Source: Acidobacteriota bacterium
Lineage (GTDB): Bacteria > Acidobacteriota > Terriglobia > Terriglobales > Acidobacteriaceae
Direction of reading: 5' to 3'
Assembly: GCA_021779695.1 (NCBI GenBank)
Contig: JAJYAE010000006.1
Location: forward strand, 1-34,795
DNA length: 34,795 nt
Below are positions 7,740 to 14,078 of the stretch, piece after piece (within the stretch, counting starts at the first letter, position 1; every line of letters starts with the position of its first letter). Position numbers and translations under genes: made by a program. The notes under the pieces are model-generated. The model was not told the DNA's origin and did not search any database. It was given only the letters and a program-made list of their open reading frames with translations.

Positions 7740-8716
7740 TGACGTACATCGACGCCATCAATGCTGCGCTTCACGAAGAGATGGAACGCGATCCAAATGT
7801 CTTTGTGATCGGCGAAGACGTTGCCAAGATGGGTGGCGCCTTCAAGGCTACGAAAGGCCTTCTTGAGAAGTTCGGTAATGAGAGAGTCATCGACTCACCG
7901 CTTGCTGAAGGTGTGATCATCAGTTCCTCGATCGGCGCGGCAATGGCGGGAATGCGGCCGGTACCGGAGATCCAGTTTGTCGATTTCATCACGCCGGGGA
8001 TAGATGCCATCACCCAACAAGCTGCGAAGTTGCGCTATCGCAGCGCAGGCACTCAGACCTGCCCCATCACGGTTCGCGTCTGCTACGGCGGAGGCGTAGG
8101 CGGCGGGCTTTATCACTCGCAAAGCAACACGAGCTGGTTCATTCATTGCCCAGGATTGGTTGTCGTGGCTCCTTCTACCCCGTATGACGCAAAGGGTTTG
8201 CTCAAAGCGGCCATCCGCAACGATGACCCGATCATGTTCTTCGAGCACAAAAAGCTGTATCGGTCGATTAAGGAAGAAGTGCCGCAAGAGGATTACACGG
8301 TACCCCTGCTGAAAGCCGCGGTCCGCCGCAAGGGGACGGATCTGACCGCAATCTCTTATGGGTACACGTTGCAACTGACGCTGCAGGCCGCCGAGGAAGT
8401 AAAGAAGAAGCACGGAGCCGAAATCGAGGTCATTGACCTGCGAACCCTCTCCCCGCTTGATACTGATACTTTTCTCGAATCGGTTGCCAAGACCAATCGC
8501 GCCGTGGTTGTGCACGAGGATAACCGCACCCTCGGGATCGGCGCCGAAGTAGCCGCTGTCATCGCCGAACAGGCGTTCGACTGCCTGGATGCTCCAATTC
8601 TGCGGGTCACCGCGCCCGATGTTCCTCTGCTTCCTGCGGCAGCGGAGTTAGAACACTTTTGCACGGTATCCGTGGAGAAGATCGTTACCGCAATGGAACG
8701 CACCTTGGATCACTAA
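7730..8716 (+). CDS. 2-oxo acid dehydrogenase E1 component, beta subunit
   Basis: The 328-residue beta subunit completes the E1 active site with the preceding alpha subunit. Typical segments are visible: FVIGEDVAKMGGAFKATKGL, the VIDSPLAEG loop, EIQFVDFITPGIDAI, the CYGGGVGGGLYHSQS loop that contacts thiamine and substrate, and a C-terminal VVVHEDNRTLGIGAEVAA region of the transketolase C-terminal domain. The start at 7730 (MAVMTYIDA) follows a GGGGG stretch; a second ATG at 7739, overlapping the alpha stop as TAATG, would remove three residues. A frame from 7700 is open but would overlap alpha by 40 bases. Length and motifs are complete. It ends the E1 operon; no E2 or E3 follows on this strand. 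Confidence 0.9.
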   Translation: MAVMTYIDAINAALHEEMERDPNVFVIGEDVAKMGGAFKATKGLLEKFGNERVIDSPLAEGVIISSSIGAAMAGMRPVPEIQFVDFITPGIDAITQQAAKLRYRSAGTQTCPITVRVCYGGGVGGGLYHSQSNTSWFIHCPGLVVVAPSTPYDAKGLLKAAIRNDDPIMFFEHKKLYRSIKEEVPQEDYTVPLLKAAVRRKGTDLTAISYGYTLQLTLQAAEEVKKKHGAEIEVIDLRTLSPLDTDTFLESVAKTNRAVVVHEDNRTLGIGAEVAAVIAEQAFDCLDAPILRVTAPDVPLLPAAAELEHFCTVSVEKIVTAMERTLDH

Positions 8717-8974
8717 TCATGTCTCTCGGAGCACCGCCGCTTTACGGGTGCAAAACGACCTTGCGGGGGGGCAGCTGCAAGACGGCACGGTGGCCAGAGG
8801 ACTCGCCTGGGGGATCCCATATACCATTGTGCAGAGTACGATCCGGTTGTTTATGTGTTGATCTGACAATCGGTTGCAACTGACAGTGGGACAAAAGTCA
8901 CTGCAGCTTGCGAGGGGCAGGGCGATTCTCAGGTAAGGAGGGGATGTATAGATCTCTTCCCCGGGGGTGCGTAA
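8717..8974. other. Intergenic region upstream of the PAS-LuxR gene
   Basis: A 258-base gap with several small imperfect inverted repeats: GCACC with GGTGC near 8736-8755, and CAGTG with CACTG around 8884-8903. Neither is followed by a T-run, so no clear terminator for E1 beta is seen. A strong AAGGAGGGG at about 8936-8944 is followed at once by an ATG in a frame that stops early and is not the regulator frame. No gene is supported. Confidence 0.35.
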
Positions 8975-9628
8975 ATGCTGGAAGCCGAATTATTTGCTTT
9001 CCTCGCGGGAGCCTCTGACGGCGTGTTTGTGGTTCGCGAGTCAGGCGAGATTTGCTATTGGAATCGGGCTGCACAAGACCTTTTTGGATACTCCGATGAG
9101 GAAGTGCTCGGCAAGACCTGCTCGGAACTTCTCCATGGCGTCGGTGCGTTGGGCACGCAGGTATGTCATGAGCGTTGCGTGGAACTACAGTGCACACTGA
9201 AGCCCAAATCCATGCCGAATTTCGATTTGAACGTGACGACTCGCGATAGAGAACGAAGGTGGGTTAATATCTCGACCGTCCCCTTCCTGAACCGTAGAAC
9301 GCAGAAAACCCTAATCGTCCACCTGGCGCGGGATATCAGCGTTCAAAAGAGCCGCGAGGAGACATTCAGCAAGATGATCGCCGTCTCCCGGGAAGTGTGC
9401 GCGATGGAAGACTCTCCAAGTGGAGCGGCACCCATCACTCCTCTGTCTCCTCACGAGTTGGAGATTTTACGGATGTTTGCAGCAGGAAAGGATGCTCCAC
9501 GTATCGCCAAGGCACTCGGCATCAGTCCACAAACACTGCGCAATCATCTCCACCACATCAATAAGAAGCTCAGAACTCATAATCGGCTTGAGGCGGTGAC
9601 GCATGCCGTTCAACGCCATCTGATCTGA
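8975..9628 (+). CDS. PAS domain-LuxR-type transcriptional regulator with clustered cysteines
   Basis: A 217-residue one-component regulator. Residues 1-115 form a PAS domain (GASDGVFVVRESGEI, then YWNRAAQDLFGYSDEEVLGK, a closing WVNIS strand and a final VHLARDIS segment). Residues 150-215 form a LuxR/FixJ-type helix-turn-helix (LSPHELEILRMFAAGKDAPR and a TLRNHLHHINKKL recognition region). The PAS domain carries Cys49, Cys64, Cys68 and Cys73, spaced like a metal- or redox-sensing cluster; such cysteines recur in related PAS-LuxR proteins, but their ligand is unknown to me. There is no receiver domain, so sensing is probably direct. An in-frame TAA immediately precedes the ATG at 8975. The gene converges on nirK, which is a plausible target by position only. 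Confidence 0.82.
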   Translation: MLEAELFAFLAGASDGVFVVRESGEICYWNRAAQDLFGYSDEEVLGKTCSELLHGVGALGTQVCHERCVELQCTLKPKSMPNFDLNVTTRDRERRWVNISTVPFLNRRTQKTLIVHLARDISVQKSREETFSKMIAVSREVCAMEDSPSGAAPITPLSPHELEILRMFAAGKDAPRIAKALGISPQTLRNHLHHINKKLRTHNRLEAVTHAVQRHLI

Positions 9629-9660
9629 TGACTGCAAAAAAATCGAAGGACGATGCGGTT

Positions 9661-9711
9661 TCGGTCTCATCAATGGCTGTGCCAATTTGCACACGACATC
9701 GATGAGACCGA
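9661..9711. terminator. Long hairpin between convergent PAS-LuxR and nirK genes
   Basis: Perfect 11-base arms, TCGGTCTCATC at 9661-9671 and GATGAGACCGA at 9701-9711, enclose a smaller TGTGC/GCACA stem with a six-base loop. It lies between the two stop codons. On the minus strand it is followed about 20 bases later by a run of seven T (9635-9641 on the complement); on the plus strand only short T runs follow. It probably ends nirK transcription and perhaps both genes. Confidence 0.55.
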
Positions 9712-9717
9712 TCGCCC

Positions 9718-11574
9718 TCATTTCTTGCTTGACGCAAGCAGCGTACCTGGCCGCACAATTACCGTCCCCCTCATCCCACCGGTCTCGTGCACGACGCAAA
9801 CGTAGTGATACGTTCCAGGCTTATCGAAGGTGTGATAGAAGGTTCCACCTGGTTGCAGCAAGGCCGACCCAAAGGCACTGGCGCCGGACGGAAAGCTCAC
9901 GTCCACGCGGTTGATGGCTCTTCCGGGATCGTCAACCACGTTGTGGTAGTAGGTCGATGTGTTCTTCCAGACCACCTGTTCTCCGGCATTAATCGTGATG
10001 GTGGCGGGAATGAACGACATCGAGCCCATGCCCACTTCTCCGCCAATTGGGCCTATTGGAGGCGCCAGGGCCTTTCTGATATCGGCAAACGTGACCTTCG
10101 GAGAACAATTGGGCATGATCGCGTCCACAGTATCGACGACGTAGCTCGGTACATGAGGATCCTCGACTTCCACCACACTTCCGAAATGTCCTGTTACGTG
10201 AACGAACCGCCCGGCATTCTGCGAAAACAGGAAGGGCTGTGCTTCCATCCGGTAGACCTTCTGCGAGTGCCATAGCTTCAGCATGACTTTGCCGTCCTGC
10301 TCTTCCACAAGACACCCGAGAAGTCCTCCAACGGACTTGAGGCTGAACGGTGGTGGAGCGCTTGCCATCGCAGGCATGTCGTTCATGCCGGGCATGTTCA
10401 TCGCCGATTCGGGAACGGAGAGAGCGGCGGAGGACGGCTTGATGTGATCCACCTCGTCCACGTCAGATGCAGTGACACCGCTGATCTCCTGCTCGCCGTT
10501 GTTGGACGAGGCCGGTCCCGCATGCATCAGGGCTATATTCTCCTGGCCCTTCACCTGAAGAATGGCCATGTTGCCTTTTTCCATTCGCGAGATCGCGTGA
10601 TCCATGAGTGTGAATTGCCCAGCATTGCTGGCCTTGACTTCGAAGATCGCTGCACCTCCCGGAGGGACAGTAGCAGTCTGGATTCCCGCAAGCGGCGGCG
10701 AGGCCAGTGAACCGAACTGGTAAAAGCGTGTGAAAATCTCCCCTACCATGTGTTCTGACGCGGTTGCGTTCGGCCCAGCGTTGCCGAAATAGATCCGCAC
10801 TGTCTCGCCTTCATTAGCCTGAAGCGGATATTCCTTTGTAATTGCATCCACAGCGCCGTTGAAGACGTAGTACTGTGCATTTTCCGCCATGAGGTTTTCT
10901 GTGCTGAATTGCTGTAGGCCGGATTTGCCTTTTGGAGCCGTCGTGTAGATCTCGCCCTGCATGAGGTAGTATTCGTGATCGACATGCGGCAGTCCGCCGG
11001 GAGGCTCGACTAGGATCAGCCCATACATGCCATTGGCGATGTGTTGCGCGATCATGGGACTGCCGCAGTGGTAAACAAATAGCCCTGGGGTCGTGGCCAC
11101 AAACGTAAAGGTCTTCGACTGGCCCGGCGGAACCTGCGTCAGAGCGGCTCCTCCGCCCGTCCCGATTGCCGCGTGAAAGTCGAGCGAATGGACCATCGTG
11201 CTGTCTTTAGGGTTCACGAGTGTCACTTCAATCGTGTCACCCTGCCGCACCCGAATGAATGGTGCAGGAACCTTGCCATCGAAGGTCCAATAGCGGTAGG
11301 TCGTGCCGCTTGCGGGGTCGAGTGCACCGACGAGTTCCTTGGAGGTGAGAGTTACCTTCACCACGGCGGGAGGGCGGTCGCCAATCGGAGGAGGTAGGTC
11401 GGACGGGTCGCGAACAATGTCGGCGGCCTTGATCGCTGGAGCCTTGTCATTTGAGTGCAGTGGATGGCTTTGAGCGATAGCTGAGGCAGCGTTTGCTCCC
11501 ATCAGCCATGCAAAACTCAACAATCCCAATGCCAAGAACGATATTGACGATCTTTGATGATTGCTGGTATTCAT
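9718..11574 (-). CDS. nirK: Copper nitrite reductase (AniA-like) with linker domain and C-terminal cupredoxin
   Basis: Reduces nitrite to nitric oxide outside the cytoplasmic membrane. The 618-residue protein begins with a signal peptide (hydrophobic core about 11-30, Ala-rich exit near 34). Two cupredoxin domains follow to about residue 345. Type 1 copper ligands are His129, Cys170, His178 and Met183; type 2 ligands are His134, His169 and His326; catalytic Asp132 and His275 are present. The HIANGMYGLILVEP segment is of the AniA class. A Met-rich linker (about 391-403) leads to an unrecognised domain (about 410-490) and then a third cupredoxin (about 505-610) with His544, Cys583, His586 and Met591. 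Start 11574 follows AAGAAGG by five bases; an ATG at 11622 lies in a hairpin. No nor gene is nearby. Confidence 0.93.
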   Translation of the reverse strand: MNTSNHQRSSISFLALGLLSFAWLMGANAASAIAQSHPLHSNDKAPAIKAADIVRDPSDLPPPIGDRPPAVVKVTLTSKELVGALDPASGTTYRYWTFDGKVPAPFIRVRQGDTIEVTLVNPKDSTMVHSLDFHAAIGTGGGAALTQVPPGQSKTFTFVATTPGLFVYHCGSPMIAQHIANGMYGLILVEPPGGLPHVDHEYYLMQGEIYTTAPKGKSGLQQFSTENLMAENAQYYVFNGAVDAITKEYPLQANEGETVRIYFGNAGPNATASEHMVGEIFTRFYQFGSLASPPLAGIQTATVPPGGAAIFEVKASNAGQFTLMDHAISRMEKGNMAILQVKGQENIALMHAGPASSNNGEQEISGVTASDVDEVDHIKPSSAALSVPESAMNMPGMNDMPAMASAPPPFSLKSVGGLLGCLVEEQDGKVMLKLWHSQKVYRMEAQPFLFSQNAGRFVHVTGHFGSVVEVEDPHVPSYVVDTVDAIMPNCSPKVTFADIRKALAPPIGPIGGEVGMGSMSFIPATITINAGEQVVWKNTSTYYHNVVDDPGRAINRVDVSFPSGASAFGSALLQPGGTFYHTFDKPGTYHYVCVVHETGGMRGTVIVRPGTLLASSKK

Positions 11575-11616
11575 AGCGGCCTTCTTTCCGGCTAAACCGC
11601 ATCTCCTGCTTTTTTC

Positions 11617-11636
11617 AGCCAACTTTATGGTTGGCT
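11617..11636. promoter_or_regulatory. Hairpin in the nirK leader
   Basis: Perfect seven-base arms, AGCCAAC (11617-11623) and GTTGGCT (11630-11636), with a six-base loop. On the nirK strand it would lie in the 5' leader, about 40 bases before the start codon and just before a GAAAAAAG stretch. On the plus strand it is followed by TTTT and could act as a terminator. It may protect or regulate the nirK mRNA, or stop readthrough from the plus strand. Confidence 0.4.
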
Positions 11637-11679
11637 TTTGCGAGGTCGCATCTCAATGAAGCGCCCGTACCATCGAGCA

Positions 11680-11695
11680 AACAGTTGTCACTGTT
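11680..11695. promoter_or_regulatory. 16-base dyad AACAGT-N4-ACTGTT upstream of nirK
   Basis: A perfect inverted repeat with six-base arms and a four-base spacer, centred about 113 bases upstream of the nirK start. The N4-spaced geometry is common for dimeric regulators. The arms do not match the FNR or NNR consensus, so the binder is unknown; the neighbouring PAS-LuxR protein is one candidate by position. Confidence 0.4.
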
Positions 11696-11914
11696 GTGAG
11701 GGGATGTAGAGAAGGGCGTCGTTCTTTGTGGTCGCTTCGTAGGTTTATAGACCGGGAACAGTATGGTCCTTGGAGTACGGGGTGTTCTGAAACAGCATCT
11801 GGCAGGGCGAAGGCTATTATTTGCCAGAAACAGGATCGCCTTCAAAGCGTAGACGCAATCCGACCGGGATTGCGGAGGAAGATGCTCGGTTCGGCTGGCT
11901 TCGGCTGATCGTCG

Positions 11915-12097
11915 TCAGCGTGCGAAGGGGTCCACGGCTGGTGCGGGGTTGGTGGATTGCGGATCACTCGCGGGAAAGGAGTCTGCAATGGTTTTATCGA
12001 GCATCTTTTCACGAACATGCGATGAGTCTTGTTCATCGATCGCGCGATCCTCGGGATCGCATAGTTCGAAGTCAGAGAATTCACAATTCTTCTTCAT
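11915..12097 (-). CDS. Small acidic protein with SFPASDP motif
   Basis: A 60-residue acidic protein. Its core, MLDKTIADSFPASDPQSTNP (about residues 32-51), matches a widespread class of very small bacterial proteins of unknown function built around a D/E-rich segment and a SFPASDP motif. The rest is charged and probably disordered. The ATG at 12097 has AAGGAC about ten bases upstream. It lies 33 bases downstream of the methyltransferase on the same strand and may share its transcript. The competing frame 11842-12084 on the same strand has no motif and was rejected. Function unknown. Confidence 0.6.
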   Translation of the reverse strand: MKKNCEFSDFELCDPEDRAIDEQDSSHVREKMLDKTIADSFPASDPQSTNPAPAVDPFAR

Positions 12098-12130
12098 TGC
12101 GACGCGTCCTTAAGGCCTTCATAAGGAGAT

Positions 12131-12973
12131 TCAGGCAGCACTCTCCACTCGCAGCCCCACAATGGAGACGGCGCCGAGGTACTCTTTATGCTTGCGGAAG
12201 ATTCTTCGGATCGCCAGGATCCGCTGGCGAAGCATTGGATCCTTGAGAACATTGCACACAATCTTCAGGCATCGGAGCACACCTTCATCCTGCAAGATGC
12301 GGCGCGGTTCCAAAAAATCGAGATCGGCTTCGCCGCACCAGATAACCTTGAGCCCCTGCTGCTCGAACAGTTGCTTCCATTCGCTCGAACAAAGCGGCTG
12401 CACTCCGACGTGAATCTCCGTCGACATCTCCGCTTCGATCTCTCGACGCTTAGCCGCCGAAATCCCGTCGGGCCGGAAACACAGCTCATGAATCCCGTAC
12501 TTCCCGCCCGCGGCAAGGAGCCGCCGTGCTTCAGAGAGGATGCGTTTCTTCTGTTGAAGAGTTTGCATGCTCAACATGGCCTCGCCGTACACCACACTTG
12601 CGCAGGCATCGGGAAGCCCTGAGTGTTCTGCCTGGGCTTGAACAATCTGAGTTGCATCCCCCGGCAAAAGCGACTCGAGGCGCGCAGCTGCCGCCGCGTC
12701 GCGCTCCACTCCCCAATATTGAACCGGGTTCCTGCGCAGAACCATTCGCGCCGTAACACCCATTCCCGGCGCAAACTCGACGACCCGGTCGTCGGAAGAG
12801 ATCGACAGGGCATCGATCATTCGTCGCGTAAGAGCCAACCCACCGGGCCGCAGAACGCGTTTGCCTGCCCGCGCCAACACCCAGTGCCCCTGCATCTTTT
12901 CAAGACGCTGACCTGCGCCTGGTAGCTGGGCGCTCTCACACTGATTTCCGCATCCATCAACCATTTTCGTCAT
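12131..12973 (-). CDS. Class I SAM-dependent methyltransferase
   Basis: A 280-residue protein with a Rossmann-type methyltransferase core. Motif I is VVEFAPGMGVTARM (about residues 64-77), followed by YWGVERDAAAAARLESLLPG (motif II acidic residue) and an AEHSGLPDACASVVYGEAML segment equivalent to motifs III-IV. The C-terminal 60 residues (WKQLFEQQGLKVIW onward) complete the fold and end in a basic helix. The substrate cannot be read from the sequence; the ubiE/menG-like layout suggests a small molecule. ATG at 12973 with GGAG seven bases upstream; the palindrome TGATGCATCA abuts this ribosome-binding site. It lies between folE and the SFPASDP gene on the same strand. Confidence 0.75.
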   Translation of the reverse strand: MTKMVDGCGNQCESAQLPGAGQRLEKMQGHWVLARAGKRVLRPGGLALTRRMIDALSISSDDRVVEFAPGMGVTARMVLRRNPVQYWGVERDAAAAARLESLLPGDATQIVQAQAEHSGLPDACASVVYGEAMLSMQTLQQKKRILSEARRLLAAGGKYGIHELCFRPDGISAAKRREIEAEMSTEIHVGVQPLCSSEWKQLFEQQGLKVIWCGEADLDFLEPRRILQDEGVLRCLKIVCNVLKDPMLRQRILAIRRIFRKHKEYLGAVSIVGLRVESAA

Positions 12974-12983
12974 AATCTACTCC

Positions 12984-12993
12984 TGATGCATCA
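12984..12993. repeat. Second copy of palindrome TGATGCATCA
   Basis: Identical to the palindrome at 6513-6522. Here it touches the GGAG ribosome-binding site of the downstream methyltransferase gene, so a bound protein could block transcription or translation initiation. It lies in the 66-base gap after folE. Confidence 0.3.
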
Positions 12994-13039
12994 CAGCCAA
13001 CTCGAGAATTTGGCCGAAGCTTCGATGACCGGTACGACC

Positions 13040-13732
13040 TCATCGTACGCACTCATGGCCCTGTCCAATCGCACGATTAAAGCGCTGTACGTAGTTCTCA
13101 TCTTCGGAGAAGATTCCACGCAATGCGACTGTGGTCATACTCGCCTCCGGGCAGCGGACTCCTCGGGCGGCTACACAGTCATGCTTCCCAACTGCGGTTA
13201 CCGCGCAGCCCAGAGGCTTGACCACCGACATGAACGCGTCAGCGATATCCGCAACCAGGTCTTCCTGCACCACGGCGCGCGCTGCCAGTTCCTGGATCAG
13301 TCGGGGAATTTTGGAGACGCCAACGATTCGGCCGCCAGGAACATAGCCGAGGTGAACCCTGCCACCGTAAATGAGCAAGTGGTGCGGGCAAAGGGAGAAA
13401 AACTCTACGTCGGAAACAACAATTAGTTCCTGGTTGCTAGAAGGAAAGGTCTTCAGAATCTCCGCGGGCTTCGCCCCGTATCCCCGGGTGAACTCCCGAT
13501 AGAAGCGCGCGACGCGCTTGGGTGTATCGCGAAAATGTTCGGATTGGATCTCGAGGCCAAGCTCTTTGAGAAGCATCGCAATGATGGCGGGCAGCCGGTC
13601 TTGCTGCTGGACTCCTTTACTGCCATTCAGAAGATTGAGCTTTGGGTCGATCCTGGGAAGCGTAAAGGCTTCGATTCCAGCAAATTCTGCTAGATCATGT
13701 CCATTTCCATTCGCTTTGCCGTTGGCTTCCAT
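13040..13732 (-). CDS. folE: GTP cyclohydrolase I
   Basis: Converts GTP to 7,8-dihydroneopterin triphosphate, the first step of folate or pterin synthesis. The 230-residue protein has a disordered N-terminal extension of about 40 residues and then the conserved tunnel fold. Visible elements are HFRDTPKRVARFYREFTRGY, the zinc and catalytic segment SLCPHHLLIYGG with its Cys and His pair, GYVPGGRIVGVSKIPRLIQE, RAVVQEDLVADIADAF, and HDCVAARGV providing the second zinc Cys. I start it at the ATG at 13732, directly after GGGAGGCGAG; upstream in-frame starts at 13753 and 13774 lack a site. It heads a minus-strand run with the methyltransferase and the SFPASDP gene. A pterin may serve as precursor for a cofactor in this region, but that is speculation. 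Confidence 0.92.
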   Translation of the reverse strand: MEANGKANGNGHDLAEFAGIEAFTLPRIDPKLNLLNGSKGVQQQDRLPAIIAMLLKELGLEIQSEHFRDTPKRVARFYREFTRGYGAKPAEILKTFPSSNQELIVVSDVEFFSLCPHHLLIYGGRVHLGYVPGGRIVGVSKIPRLIQELAARAVVQEDLVADIADAFMSVVKPLGCAVTAVGKHDCVAARGVRCPEASMTTVALRGIFSEDENYVQRFNRAIGQGHECVR

Positions 13733-14078
13733 CTCGCCTCCCGGTTCATCCATCGCTGAGCTACATTGTTTCAACCGCTCAACCTTCTCAGCTTCTCGCC
13801 GGACAGGATCACGGACAATGAACCGGCCGTACTATCACTCTCCACATTTGTCATCTATGGCGGACGATCTTTGGGACAGCCGGAGCAGCGGTGGTCACAA
13901 CCTTCGGGTCTACTGCCCTTGCCGCGTCCATCATTTCCCTTGTCGGCCTATTCTGGAGTAGGGCGGTTTTTGCAATTGCCAGCCGAGCATTGGCCCGCAG
14001 AGAGATTTAATGCCTGGAGCGAGTGCGGCCCGCGTCATGCAACCTGCTGATCGGCAGACTGGGATAAGGAAGGGCGAA
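13733..14078. other. Divergent region between folE and fumC
   Basis: A 346-base gap that must hold the folE and fumC promoters. It contains a possible gene remnant on the plus strand (13822-14010, listed separately). The 47-codon ORF from 13818 on the same strand has no recognisable features. No clear promoter pair was found. Confidence 0.35.
13822..14010 (+). pseudogene. Possible remnant of a membrane-protein gene
   Basis: A 62-codon stop-to-stop frame without an ATG, GTG or TTG near its beginning. Its translation is protein-like: a basic LWRTIFG segment, a hydrophobic helix (AAVVTTFGSTALAASIISLV), and a basic amphipathic tail ending in [11 protein letters not shown]. This resembles the N-terminal membrane anchor of acyltransferase-type enzymes, but the resemblance is weak. 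It ends 68 bases before fumC. It could be the decayed start of a lost gene, or chance in GC-rich DNA. Confidence 0.22.

Larger units (their letters stand above)
11575..11914. promoter_or_regulatory. nirK upstream region
   Basis: A 340-base gap upstream of nirK containing a hairpin next to the translation start and a 16-base dyad about 105 bases upstream (both listed separately). Several short frames are open here but none has a domain or a ribosome-binding site. A CATAAA element on the minus strand lies inside the hairpin; no paired -35 box is at normal distance. No classical FNR/NNR box (TTGAC-N4-GTCAA type) was seen. Confidence 0.4.
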
